Below are positions 9,575 to 20,070 of a stretch of DNA of 64,000 nucleotides, in pieces. Positions within the stretch are counted from its first letter, which is position 1; every line of letters begins with the position of its first letter. Under the pieces are notes generated by a model, which saw only the letters and a list, made by a program, of their open reading frames with translations, searched no databases and was not told the DNA's origin. This DNA comes from Primulina eburnea (lineage: Eukaryota; Streptophyta; Magnoliopsida; Lamiales; Gesneriaceae). The translations under genes were made by a program, and so were the position numbers. The stretch is taken from assembly GCF_022965805.1 (NCBI RefSeq), contig NC_133117.1:10998183-11062182 (forward strand). Reading direction: 5' to 3'.

Positions 9575-12240
9575 TTGTGAGAAAGAAAGACGGAACGATG
9601 CGGCTTTGTATTGACTATCGATAGCTGAATAAGGTAACGATTAAGAATAAATATCCCCTCCCTCGTATTGATGATTTGTTTGATCAGTTACAGGGAACCT
9701 CAGTATATTCGAAGATTGATTTGTGGTCAGGATATCATCAGATACGAGTTAGAGAGGAGGATATTCAGAAGACTGCATTCAGGACCAGATATGGGCATTA
9801 CGAGTTTTTAGTTATGCCATTTGGGTTGACGAATGCTCCAGCTGTGTTCATGAGTTTGATGAATATGGTATTTCAGCCTTATCTCGATCGATTTGTTATT
9901 GTGTTTATTGATGATATATTGATATATTCCAGGAGTGAGGCTGAGCATGTTGGGCATTTGCGTTCAGTGTTACAGGTGCTGCGAGATAAACAGTTGTATG
10001 CCAAACTCAGTAAATGTGAGTTTTGGTTGGATCGAGTGGTCTTCTTGGGTCATGTTATATCGAGAGATGGGATTTCTGTTGATCCAACGAAGGTCGAAGC
10101 CGTGTTACAGTGGTCCGCACCTACATCTGTACCAGAGATCCGTAGTTTCTTGGGTTTAGCAGGTTATTATCGTCGATTTATTGAGGGATTTTCAAAGATT
10201 GCTAGACCTTTGACACGGTTGACTCAGAAAGGTATGCGATTTCAGTGGTCTAAAGCATGTGAGAGGAGTTTTCAGGAGTTGAAGCACCGACTAACGACTG
10301 CACCGGTGTTATCAATTCCTACAGAAAACGAGAGGTTTGTTGTTTATACTGATGCATCATTACATGGTTTACGATGTGTTTTGATGCAGGATCGACATGT
10401 TGTGGCATATGCCTCGAGACAGATGAAACCACACAAAACAAGGTACCCTGTGCATGATTTGGAGTTAGCAGCCATTATCTTTGCCTTGAAGATATGACGA
10501 CACTATTTATATGGTACCTTGTTTACGATTTATACTGATCATAAGAGCTTGATATTTCTGGTTACACAGACAGAGTTGAATATGAGACAGAGACGGTGGC
10601 TAGATTTGCTAAAGGATTATGATTGTGAGATTGAATATCATCCTGGTCGAGCCAATCTTACAGCTGATGCATTGAGCCGAAAAGTGAGTTGTACTGCAGA
10701 GGATGTGAGTCGTTTATCAGCTATGATGATGTCTTGTTGTTCCTTGGGATATGATTTTGATATCTCGACGACTCCTATCCAGGTATCTACCTTATTAGCT
10801 GAACCTGATATATATGGTTGTATTCGTGATACACAGATGACAGACGAGAGAGTTCAGCGATGGAAGGAGTTAGTTTCTCAGAAAAAAGATACTCATTTTA
10901 GAGTGGCTGATGATGGCAGTTTGAGGATGGATGATAGATGGGTAGTTCCTGATATATCTGAGTTGCGCCAGGGCCTGTTGCAGCGTGCACATTGTAGTCG
11001 ATATTCTATCCACCCTGGTGGCAAGAAGATGTATAAGGATCTACGTTCTCAGTTTTGGTGGAAGGGAATGAAACGTGATGTGATTGATTTTGTACGTCGA
11101 TGCCTCAATTCTCAACAGATCAAAGCTGAGAGGAGAAGGCCAGGAGGTGAATTGATGAGTTTAGAAGTACCGACTTGGAAATGGGAGCACATATCGATGG
11201 ATTTTGTGACTCATTTGCCAAGAAGCACTGGAACTATTGATGCTATTTGGGTGATTGTGGATCGATTAACGAAAGTTGCACATTTTATACCATATAGCAT
11301 GAGTATTACATACTTGACGATGGCACAGTTATATATACGAGAGATTGTACGGTTGCATGGGATTCCAGTGTCTATTATTTCTGATACTGCGATGGGGACA
11401 GAGTTGAGATTGACTACGGCTTATCATCCCCAGACAGATGGTCAGACTGAGCGTACTATTCAGACCCTGGAGGATATGTTGCGTGCTTATGTTATGGATT
11501 TTAAATCTGTTTGGCAGTCATCTATTCCATTGGTAGAGTTTGCGTATAACAATATTTATCAGAGTAGCATTCAGATGGTTCCATTTGAGGCATTGTATGG
11601 GAGACGTTGTAGATCTCCGTTATACTGGGATGATGTTGATCGAGCTGCAGTTACCGGTCCTGATATGATTCATGTGATGGAACAGAAAGTAAAGTTGATA
11701 CAACAACGATTGAAAGCGGCTCAAGATAGACAGGCCGTCTATGCTAATAAAAGACGAAGACCCTTAGAGTTTCAGCAGGGCGATCGAGTATTTTTGAAAG
11801 TTTCTCCTTTTCGTGGCACAGTGCGATTTGGCATGAAAGGAAAGTTGGAACTGTGGTATGTTGGCCCGTATGAGATATTGCAGCGGATAGGCACTTTAGC
11901 TTATCGATTGGCTCTACCTCCATCTTTATCTGGTATTCATGATGTGTTTCATGTATCGATGTTGCGGAAGTATGAGCCGGATCCTTCACATGTATTGGAT
12001 ATTTCTGATGTTCAGTTAGATCCTGATGTGTCTTATGTTGAAAGACCAGTTTGTATTTTGGATCGATCTGAACGGAAGCTTCGTAGTAAGCTTATACCGA
12101 TGGTGAAGGTTCAGTGGGAACATAGAGGTGTCGAAGAGGCCACTTGGGAGACAGAGCGGCATATGAGGGAGCTCTACCCCTATTTATTCTGTTGGTATGA
12201 CGTATCTTTATTTATGCACGTTATTACTGTTGTTGCTTAA
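9574..12240 (+). pseudogene. pol: gypsy pol remnant: RT, RNase H, integrase, chromodomain
   Basis: RT begins V-R-K-K-D-G, with F-I-D-D near 9905-9916; RNase H has Y-T-D-A-S and D-L-E-L-A-A; the integrase zinc finger, core and C-terminal chromodomain (about 11995-12200, ending R-E-L-Y-P-Y-L-F) follow. Damage seen: TAG at 9622-9624; TGA at 10495-10497 where the family has Trp; the last zinc-finger Cys replaced by Ser (TCT 11110-11112); and an in-frame deletion of roughly 15 residues in the integrase core near 11381-11391, just after the second catalytic Asp region. The chain otherwise stays open for long stretches (9676-10497, 10519-12240). It cannot encode a working enzyme set. Confidence 0.9.
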
Positions 12241-12259
12241 TTTCGGGGTCGAAATTCAT

Positions 12260-12274
12260 TTAAGGGGGTAGAAA
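12260..12274 (+). other. polypurine tract of gypsy element A1
   Basis: ttaagggggtagaaa directly before LTR start TGTAATGTC at 12275, the usual position and form for Tekay-type elements. Confidence 0.75.
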
Positions 12275-12499
12275 TGTAATGTCTGGAGTAAATAGCACAA
12301 GTTGTTGATTTAGTAATGTGAGACTACTAAATAATTAATGATTTTTAAAGAGAGAAATATGACATATGTTGGTCATATGAAGTCCAAATAATTTTAAATT
12401 TGGATATAACGTAGAAAACTCAAAGATATAGAAGTTTCATGTTTTGAGTTTTTGAAAATTTGATCGTTTGACTGGTCCAAAGAGATATACCGATATTAA

Positions 12500-13240
12500 A
12501 ATGTTTTGGGAATAATTCAATCTAGTCTGGCTCATGGTCCAGTATATTTTGATGTTTATCCTAATTTATCTTTATCTTTGTCTGATATTAATATTTTAGA
12601 CTCTTTAACATTAAATGTTAAAACTCATGGTTATAATTATACTCCTGGAACAGAAGTAATATGTATATGTTATCGTATTTATTATAAACCATTATTTACA
12701 CTAAATCCTATGTGTAAGAGAATAGATAAAAAATTAAATGAAACTATTTTAATAGAAACTAATTTTAATAGATATAATATTACAACCTGTAGATCTATAA
12801 AATGGAAAGAAATAGAATTTCCAGAAAACTGGATAATTCAACAAGCTGTTCCTAGAAATCCTGTAATAAATGAGGATTTAGAACAAGTTATACAAACTAA
12901 TGAAGGAACTGTTCAAATACAGTTTAATAATGATCAAAGAAGATTATTACCTTCTTCTTCTTCTGTCTATGCTAGATCAAGATCTAGTCATTCTTTTATT
13001 TCTCCTATAGATTATATGGTTGATATACCACAAACTTCTAGAGCTTCTACTTCTCAAGTTAGAGAAGAAGAATCTACTAATACAGTATATGATTTAATTA
13101 TAAATCAAAACAATATTGTTCATAAAAGTAACTTTCAAAAAGTTAGAGAAACTGATACAGTTTCAGAAATGAATTTTAGTATTTAAATGGATAGTAAACC
13201 AAAAATTGATTTTAATAAAGGATACCTTAATATAATATAA
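12500..13240 (+). pseudogene. endogenous pararetrovirus (Caulimoviridae) movement-protein fragment
   Basis: The open frame reaches TAA at 13184-13186 with no ATG at its beginning; the frame opens after a TAA at 12497-12499, so the N-terminus is missing. The motif run S-L-A-H-G-P-V-Y-F followed by a hydrophobic L-S-L-S-D segment and T-L-N-V-K-T-H-G is what I associate with the 30K-type movement protein of caulimovirids (florendovirus/petuvirus-like). The C-terminal part is Ser/Gln-rich and disordered. ATG at 13187-13189 follows the stop at once and opens a second frame of only 17 codons before a TATAATA tract, so the downstream gene is cut off. AT bias differs from the LTR around it. This is a non-functional old copy; the genus is uncertain. 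Confidence 0.72.
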
Positions 13241-13260
13241 TATAATATTTAAAAAAAAGG
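13226..13260. repeat. AT-rich TAATA tract at the right edge of the viral insert
   Basis: Repeated aatat units then a poly-A run, marking the junction where the viral sequence stops and LTR sequence resumes. No target-site duplication can be seen. Confidence 0.55.
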
Positions 13261-14221
13261 AAAGTTTGATTGAGTCGGTGGAATTCAAATGTGAATTCCA
13301 CCGAACTCACAGAAGCAATGGAGATAAACGAGAGCTGAGAGAGAAAAGAGGAGATAAGAATTTCGATTTTCTTTTCGATCGTGCGACTTATCGGTTTATC
13401 CAATCGACGAACCGACTTCAGTTCTGGGATCATTGACACGAGGTCTTCGATTTGAGGTATAAATTTTATAGTTTTGGTGATATTTGAAATTCGTCGATTT
13501 TTGGAATAAATTCGATAAATTGTTAAATCATACTGAAATTGAATATTGTTGAGTAATGTATGATTTTAACGGAGTAGAGAAGATTATAGTGGTGTTATTT
13601 TGAATTATTCCTAATTTGTTTTAATTAGAGATTTTTAATTGTTGGATTGAGATTGGAGAGCTGTTTGTCAGTTGTTATTAATTCTGATTATATATTTGGA
13701 GTCTACGAAGTATAGGCTACACATTGATATAAAGCTTTCGCAATTTGACGGATGTTGTAAAATAGCCTATTATTTGAAGTTAATTAATTAGAGTGTATTT
13801 GATTGTAGTATTGTGAATCAAAAACACCAGAATATTAAATTGTTGAACAATACGAATTTATAATCGAGTTTTATATTTTGTTGAATTAATTGTTGTTGGG
13901 CTATTTGATATTATATGTTGTGGCTGTTATTATTATGTTGATACGGTGACAATGATCTGATATTGTCGTTGAATTATTTAGATACATCACAAGCATCGGG
14001 ATCAAAGAAATAGCCAGATTTTATATATACTCGATTATCAGGTACGTGTTGACGTACGAGCATATGTTGTTATTGTTTAGTATTGATGAATACTATTGCG
14101 TTGAACGATGATGAATCACCGGAATTGGGTGATTTGATATTATATTTGTTGTTGTTTATTATTGTTGATATTGTTGACTATCGTTGTTGGGAGACGTCTC
14201 GTTGATGGTGTCACGTTGATG

Positions 14222-14466
14222 TTGTTCGTTCGACGATATTGCTGTCGCCGATGTTGGGGTGCGACGTATCGTCGATGTTGGTGTTCGTTCGACGATATTG
14301 CTGTCGCTGGTGATGGGGTGCGACGTATCGTCGATGTTGTTGTTCGTTCGATGATATTGCTGTCGTCGGTGTTGGGGTGCGACGTATCGTCGATGTTGTT
14401 GTTAGTTCGACGATATTGTTGTTGCCGGAGTTGGGGTGCGATGTATCGTCGATGTTATTGTTGCAT
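14222..14466 (+). repeat. 59-bp minisatellite, about four copies
   Basis: The word cgacgatatt (with small changes) starts at 14231, 14290, 14349 and 14408, exactly 59 apart. Each unit also carries ggggtgcgacgtatcgtcga. It is CpG-rich inside an AT-rich LTR and gives spurious Arg/Val/Leu-rich open frames. Confidence 0.9.
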
Positions 14467-15271
14467 TGGGATGTTGTTGAGGTTGTTGTTGGCTTGATTG
14501 TCCAGAGACAACAAAGGGGGTATTTCTGTTATCATTCCAGTTATATTTTATATTGTTGATAATATAACTGTTATGTATTTCGATGATGATTGTTGTGTAT
14601 GCTCACCCTTTGAGGGCTGTTTCTGTTGGGCAGGTTACAGGACTATGCGTGAGACATAATAGTTGTGAAGGACTAGGTGTGTATAGTCAAACAGTCATGT
14701 ACTTAATAGTAAATAGAGACAGTATTGTTCATTGTCTTATTTGAGTTGTATGTGTGTATTTATTATACTGTTTCTGCTACACTGACGTAGATAGTGTGGT
14801 GATTGCACTATTTTGTCGTATATGCATTATATTATTACGTCGTCGAAAAGAAAATTTTTATGCATATGACGTCATATGTTGTATGATTATGTGGCGAGGT
14901 TTGGGGCGCCACAATTGTTGGGAAATGTGCACACATCATTATAGAGATTGTTCGGGATTCGATGTCATGGGTTAGTACGATGATTTAATGAGGTCAAGTC
15001 ACGAGAGATCTAGAATTTCATAAGATATTTAATTACTTCGGTGGTGAGCATGAGTACCTACGTCTAAGTTATGAAATGTAAGTGCATGTAATTACGTTAG
15101 TATGTGCAGCAGCGGCCCCAAACGAGATCCAACTAATCCCTCAATGCCAAGTAAGTATGTTGACATGCAAAAGAAAATATTTCAAGTTTTTGAGGTATGC
15201 TAATTGTCTCGTGACCAAATTATGAATGGGTTTGGAAATCGGTGAACGTGGCCGAGGACCTCTCCACCCCG

Positions 15272-15365
15272 TTAAATTATGAACGGGTTTAGATCAGGAT
15301 TGGAAAGTGTTAAATTATGAACGGGGACCAATCCGCCCGTTAAATTATGAACGGGGATCTCATGT
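15272..15365 (+). repeat. ATTATGAACGGG repeat block in LTR A1
   Basis: taaattatgaacggg appears at about 15273, 15310 and 15339 with unequal spacers. Diverged versions (taaagtatg...cggg) recur in LTR A3 at 47320-47410 and, inverted, in A2 at 23715-23830, so this is a family A LTR hallmark. Confidence 0.75.
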
Positions 15366-15952
15366 ATGTGGCAGTTGATACGTCCCTGTCAGCCCAGTAT
15401 TGTGGTTTAGTCTGATCAGGCAAATTATGTTATGGGTCACTTGCTTTGAAACATCCTCTACCCAAAATGATGAAGTTATGTATGTCTAAGTATGTTCAAA
15501 TATGCAGGCATGTTTAAGAAAAGTTTAAGTTTATGGCACGTCTAAGTATATATGTACGTATGTTCAAGTTTTATCATGCAAGTTCAAGTTTAAAGTATGT
15601 ATGTTCTATTTTAAAGTTGCATGTGATCTTATTATGTAGTACTCGTTATCTCCAGTTTATACGTGTTGAGTCTTTAGACTCACTAGACTTGATCGATGCA
15701 GGTGAGGGTGCTTATGAGGAGACAAGAGGTGGGGACCAAGGAGCAGGCTTGGACTGAGCGGGAGGCTAAACCCGAGGACCGCAATGTTTTTAAGTATTTA
15801 TGAAAATGTTCAAATACTTTTGTCAAACTCTATTTTTGAGCTTTGTTGAGACGCACAGTTTATTTTATCGAATTTTGAATGCTCACTTTTTTATTTAAGA
15901 AAATTTTAAATTCTTCCGCAAATTTTAAGTAGCAAAAGTACGGTACGTTACA

Positions 15953-16110
15953 GATACCGTACCGAAATCTCGGTATACCGTACAATTTCGGTATAATCGA
16001 TATGCTAGGTATATGTACCGAAAAATCGGTACGATATCAGTACAATTTTTTTATAGCGTACTTTTCAATACAGTATACAATATAAGATTTCCGGTACGTT
16101 TCTTTATCAG
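15953..16110. repeat. GGTAC/ATACCG-rich degenerate repeat
   Basis: Begins immediately after the LTR end and is built from interleaved ggtac, ataccg and accgaaat words in both orientations, an imperfect palindromic patchwork. No ORF. Family unknown to me. Confidence 0.5.
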
Positions 16111-16690
16111 ATACATTATATTATTTTCTCAGTGCATTTCAAAATAAATACAATATATCTGAAAAATTTTATTGAGCATGCAGTGGTATGTTCTGAAAGT
16201 ATTCAGTTCTTTCTTCAATTCTTCCATTGACATTTCACAAACGATCATTTCTTTATACAGTTTCGCTTCTATTTAGCCGAAACAAGATAAAAAGACAGTA
16301 CACGAAATTTAGGATAATTCTTTTTGCACTCCTCTTTTTTTTATTACTCGTAATTTAATTCATAAAACAGTAGACTACAACTAACATTATTGTAAGGTAA
16401 AATTATGGATGAGAATTATCATGTGAAAAACCATATTATATCATTCATATTTAACATAAAATAAAAAAACATAAAACAAATCAATTAATTAAATTTTCCG
16501 AACACCATACTTATTATATTCTTGTGCAGAAGATTGTCATTCTCAGAGATAAATGCTCCCCAACATATTTAATCCTCTGCACTGCATAATAATCACAAAG
16601 AAAAAGGGGGAAAATAGATAAATTTTAAAATATTAATGATATTATTAATATTATTATTTCCCCAGTAGATAAAGCAGTGAATTTTTGTTT
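16111..16690. other. AT-rich flank downstream of the host gene
   Basis: No repeat end or long ORF recognised. The part next to 16690 is presumably the 3' untranslated region of the minus-strand gene; tight AATAAA-like A/T runs occur but I cannot pick a cleavage site. Confidence 0.4.
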
Positions 16691-17167
16691 TTATTGGTGT
16701 GATGTTTCACTTCTTTGGGAAGAACTCCTCCAGAAACCAGTGGTGTAAAATTTATTCCACATCTCCTTCTCCAGTTCCAGCACTTCTTTGTTATCCAACC
16801 CCGATTCCAGAGAATTAACAATGGCGACGGGGCTTGATACCGGATGAATTTGTTGCTCATTCTCATCGCAGCCGCACTTCCGCGGCGGCAGTAGCCCTTT
16901 CTTCATCAGCCTGCGGAGGCGCTTACGCCTCAAGGCCTTCCGGCACAGCCCTGCCGGAACCTTGTACACAGCCAGCACGAGGAGGTTGACAAGACCACAT
17001 GGGCAGCAGCAGCACACTGCCGCGCATTCCGCCGTGGTCCCTCCCGCCACCTCCGCCAGCCTCACCTTCCTCAAGCCACCCCGGGATGAATAGTCCGAGC
17101 TCTGCAACAGAGGCTGCCGCCTGTCCACCACTGAACCCGGCTGGCGCAACACGACTTGCCTCATCAT
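16691..17167 (-). CDS. plant-specific small Cys-rich protein with CCCCPCG motif
   Basis: Single-exon reading of 158 codons. The first ATG of the frame is at 17165-17167 with a second Met right after; the frame is open upstream only from non-ATG codons. The sequence shows a Gly/Thr-rich lead, A-E-C-A-A-V-C-C-C-C-P-C-G (residues 47-58), a short hydrophobic stretch L-V-N-L-L-V-L-A-V-Y (59-68), a strongly basic K/R segment (76-90) and K-C-G-C (98-100). This matches a small land-plant family of unknown biochemical function that I recall from Arabidopsis At3g11690/At5g06380. The Cys cluster plus hydrophobic stretch suggests membrane association or lipidation; this is inference. It is the only convincing host gene here, with higher GC than its surroundings and no lesions. 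Confidence 0.82.
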   Translation of the reverse strand: MMRQVVLRQPGSVVDRRQPLLQSSDYSSRGGLRKVRLAEVAGGTTAECAAVCCCCPCGLVNLLVLAVYKVPAGLCRKALRRKRLRRLMKKGLLPPRKCGCDENEQQIHPVSSPVAIVNSLESGLDNKEVLELEKEMWNKFYTTGFWRSSSQRSETSHQ

Positions 17168-17634
17168 TTCGACTATTTTGATTTCCTCTTCCTTAATTCC
17201 GCTGTTGTTTCCGAATCCCAAATTCTTCCCCACGCGAAAACAGCAATTTTAACTTCCGAAACCTTTCAAAACTATATTAAAAAATAAAGGAAAAATCCCA
17301 GGGAAAAAACACATAAATTCTATACAACCCAAATGAGAAGATCGATCCAATGAACAAAATATAAAGATCGAAACTGAAAAATACCAGGAAATGGAATGTC
17401 AAAGAATTTCGCTACAAAAAGTGGGGAACAAGCGATGCGCCATGCTCAGAGGCAAGGTAGAATCGGCGGCGGGGATACAGAAAGAACACGGCCAATGTTG
17501 GGAGGAGGACGGGCTATTTTCCTTAGTTATTGGATTATTTAAGGAGTCCTCCAAAAAGACAGGGAAATTCTTCGAGCGTTTTACCCTCGGAGTTTTGACA
17601 AATTCAACCAACGCCTCTCATTGAACGGTTCCCC
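17168..17634 (-). other. probable 5' leader of the CCCCPCG gene, possibly with an intron
   Basis: Between the TATA box and ATG, on the minus strand. Open frames here lack ATG starts (for example 17399-17611 opens with TTG), so I do not call a gene. A minus-strand G-GTATTT donor-like site near 17385 and T-rich sequence ending ATAG near 17275 would allow a leader intron, common in plant genes; unproven. Confidence 0.35.
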
Positions 17635-17642
17635 CTATTTAT
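17635..17642 (-). promoter_or_regulatory. TATA-like box of the CCCCPCG gene
   Basis: ATAAATAG on the minus strand followed by GGGGGAACCG, about 470 bases before the ATG. It is the best core-promoter candidate upstream of the gene. Confidence 0.4.
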
Positions 17643-17659
17643 CTAATTTTTTTTCCCAC

Positions 17660-17692
<33 letters not shown>
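17660..17692. repeat. (ATT)n microsatellite
   Basis: Eleven uninterrupted ATT triplets. Confidence 0.95.
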
Positions 17693-17744
17693 CAATTACA
17701 ATAGTTTATATCCGTTTTCTTTTCTTTTCTTCCCTTTTTAACAT

Positions 17745-17925
17745 GACAAAAACTTGTGTGAGACGGTCTCACGGGTCGTATTTGTGAGACGAATCTCTTA
17801 TTTGGATCATCCATTAAACAGTATTACTTTTTATGCTAAGAGTATTACTTTTAATTATAAATATGGGTAAGGTTGATCCGTCTCACGATTAAGATCCGTG
17901 AGACGGTCTCACATGAAACCCACTC
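17745..17925 (+). mobile_element. foldback MITE, copy 1 (GTGAGACGGTCTCAC family)
   Basis: Both ends carry GTGAGACGGTCTCAC, itself a perfect palindrome, around an AT-rich core with the words ttatgctaagagtattac. Two more copies lie inverted at 19533-19714 and 19891-20070. No coding capacity; superfamily not identified. Confidence 0.8.
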
Positions 17926-18267
17926 TTTTAACATATATGGATATGAATGAATACGATACATATATAACGAATGATACAGATTTTGTCTTGGGTCTGCGTG
18001 AAATTATAGAAGGGTGAATCTAACTGATAAATCCAATACAAAAACTTTTATAAAATAATTTCACGAAAAATTTGTGATGTGAATATTTATCTCATTAAAC
18101 TCATGAAAAAATATTAGTTTTTCATACATAAATATTAAATTTCATTACGGATATAAATCGAATCGATCAATCTCACTAATATAAATTTATGAGATCGTCT
18201 CGCTGAAAACATAATTTACATACAATGTGTTAAATGAGCGCCAATACAAGTTTGTTATACCGACCAT
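17926..18267. other. AT-rich spacer with no clear gene
   Basis: Contains a weak tatgagatcgtctcgctg block near 18188 that resembles an eroded end of the neighbouring MITE family. Otherwise nothing recognised. Confidence 0.35.
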
Positions 18268-18283
18268 GAGAGCAACTCCAACG

Positions 18284-18320
18284 CTGCGCCAAAATGGTGT
18301 AAAACACCATTTTGGCGCAG
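18284..18320. repeat. 17-bp perfect hairpin
   Basis: Arm ctgcgccaaaatggtgt at 18284-18300, loop aaa, and its exact complement at 18304-18320. It lies just inside the left end of the Harbinger relic, probably a subterminal inverted repeat. Confidence 0.85.
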
Positions 18321-18723
18321 CTTTCAGAGCTCCAACGGGGCTGCGCTATTTCACCAAAATAGGGCAGCCCCTCTCTCCCTGCGCCAAATTTGGCACAGGG
18401 GTCTTTTATTTAATCCTAAAAAATTTAAAAAATATAATTGTTGATTTTTAAACAATTTCTTTATTTATATTAATTATTAATATTTAAAAACTAATTTGAT
18501 TTAATGATTTTTAATTAATATAATTTAATACAAATACAAAAAAAATTAATATAACAATACAATTCATAACTAAAATGAAAAAGATAATTGAAATAGAAAT
18601 GCAATTTGAAACACAAATAGGAATACAAATTTGAAGATAATACATAATTGAAAATTACAAAGATAACAATGGGAATAAAAACATAAAAATGACAAACAAG
18701 ATAAAAATGAACGTGACCTTAGC

Positions 18724-18906
18724 GCACCCATTGAAGATATGAGAGAAGCACCAACTCCGGATGTAGAAATAGTTGTCGATGAGAATATCATATTTCAAGA
18801 ATTTCTCGCTCGATATAAAAGGATAAAAGACAAAGATGCTCACTATGCACTGCGAAATACTTTAATTGATCATTTCTGGGAGGAATATAGTTGTTCAGAT
18901 GTTTGA
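18724..18906 (+). pseudogene. C-terminal scrap of Harbinger-type DDE transposase
   Basis: 61 codons ending at TGA 18904-18906. The motif order K-R-I-K-D-K-D-A-H-Y-A-L-R-N followed by L-I-D-H-F-W-E-E-Y matches the conserved tail of plant ALP1-like/PF04827 proteins. No start and no catalytic DDE part remain, so this is a fragment. Confidence 0.7.
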
Positions 18907-19351
18907 ATTTGGATTCATATTAAGTTCTGAAAATAAATTATCTGTATTAAAATTATGTCAATTTTGATAATAAAGCATTTGTATTAATTCGTATTATAAA
19001 TATTAGAGTTAATATATATAAGAATCAAATAAATTAATTTAAATATTAATAAAAATAATATTATAATTATAATACTAATATCAATATTAATTATAATTAT
19101 ATTGTTAAATTTATAAATAAATAGTAAAAAACGAATATTCTAAGAATATACTTTTTAGTGTAAGATTTGAAGTAGATGGGTTGGAGATGAATGTTATATT
19201 TGGTGCAGAAACTGCACTATTTTGGTGCAAAAATTGTACCAAAATAGATTTATGGGTTGAAAATGGCCTGAGGGTACCTAATATACTATGTACGTATAAA
19301 TCTATTGGTTCAAAATTAATTATATATATTTTTCACGTTGCTTCACGAGGA

Positions 19352-19353
<2 letters not shown>

Positions 19354-19403
<50 letters not shown>
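19354..19403. repeat. (TA)n microsatellite
   Basis: About 25 AT dinucleotides without interruption. Confidence 0.95.
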
Positions 19404-19405
<2 letters not shown>

Positions 19406-19532
19406 GTGTATATATGACGTTGTATGTATTGACAATCTGAAAATATATCAAGGACAATGGACACAGTCATGTCTAGAATATGGCTCAGATACAAGTAACA
19501 TGGCTCAATAAAGAATAATTGATGTTAATGGT

Positions 19533-19714
19533 AAGAGCGAGTCTCATGTGAGACCGTTTCACGGATTTTAATCTGTGAGATAGGTCAACCCTATCGATAT
19601 TCACAATAAAAAATAATACCCTTAGCATAAAAAGTAATACTTTTTCATGGATGACCCAAATAAGATACCCGTCTCACAAATACGACCCATGAGACCGTCT
19701 CACACAAGTTTTTG
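19533..19714 (-). mobile_element. foldback MITE, copy 2
   Basis: Inverted relative to copy 1. The left end has a mutated palindrome (gtgagaccgtttcac) and the right end is intact, followed by acaagtttttgtc. It shares the gcataaaaagtaatac core with copy 3. Confidence 0.8.
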
Positions 19715-19890
19715 TCTAATTGTAATTATTTCTCCTTTTTTTTTTTCTTTTTAACAAGAAAAAGTTGTTGAAAATTTATCTACTCAAAGCTCATCCGACT
19801 TTCAAATAAGAAAGGAAGAAAAACTATTATTGGAATATGTTAACGGCGAAAAGAGAAGCATGGAAAAAAAATCATAAATATTTATAATAT

Positions 19891-20070
19891 GAGTGAGTCT
19901 TATGTGAGACCGTCTCACGGATCATAATATGTGAGACCGGTCAACCCTACCCATATTCACAATAAAAAGTAATACTCTTAGCATAAAAAGTAATACTTTT
20001 TCATGGGTGACCCAAATAAGAGACCCGTCTCACAAATTCGATCCGTGAGACCGTCTCACACAAGTTTTTG
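19891..20070 (-). mobile_element. foldback MITE, copy 3
   Basis: Same orientation as copy 2 and only about 175 bases away. Both terminal palindromes are well kept. Confidence 0.82.

Larger units (their letters stand above)
9574..15952 (+). mobile_element. Tekay/Del-type chromovirus (Ty3/gypsy), 5'-truncated, family A
   Basis: RT, RNase H, integrase with chromodomain, polypurine tract and a long 3' LTR; gag, protease and the first RT residues are missing. The C-terminal chromodomain and TGT...ACA LTR place it in the chromovirus Tekay/Del group. Related family A LTRs occur at 23105-27345 (minus) and 47095-56510 (plus, split). The left end is a raw fusion to a copia LTR. Confidence 0.88.
12275..15952 (+). 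repeat. 3' LTR of gypsy family A, copy A1 (with viral insert)
   Basis: Begins TGTAATGTCTGG after the polypurine tract and ends GGTACGTTACA at 15952; the ends are inverted (TGTAA/TTACA). Without the insert at about 12497-13255 it is about 2.9 kb, long but normal for this group. It carries a 59-bp minisatellite, an ATTATGAACGGG repeat block and the tract TTTAGACTCACTAGACTTGA that recurs in copies A2 and A3. No host gene is visible within it. Confidence 0.8.
18268..19272 (+). mobile_element. PIF/Harbinger-like DNA transposon relic
   Basis: Left end GAGAGCAACTCCAACG and right end region GGGTTGAAAATGGCCTGAG resemble eroded inverted ends of plant Harbinger elements. Between them lie a 17-bp perfect hairpin, an AT-rich middle and a scrap of transposase. 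End positions are approximate. Confidence 0.6.

Noticed and set aside
14222..14466. Regular spacing as a CRISPR-like array
   Set aside because: The whole 59-bp unit is repeated, with no unique spacers, in a plant LTR.
14162..14559. Overlapping Arg/Val/Leu-rich open frames
   Set aside because: Produced by the 59-bp minisatellite; a period not divisible by three gives different frames in each unit.
17399..17611. Minus-strand frame upstream of the CCCCPCG gene
   Set aside because: Opens with TTG and lies in the presumed leader; no recognisable content.
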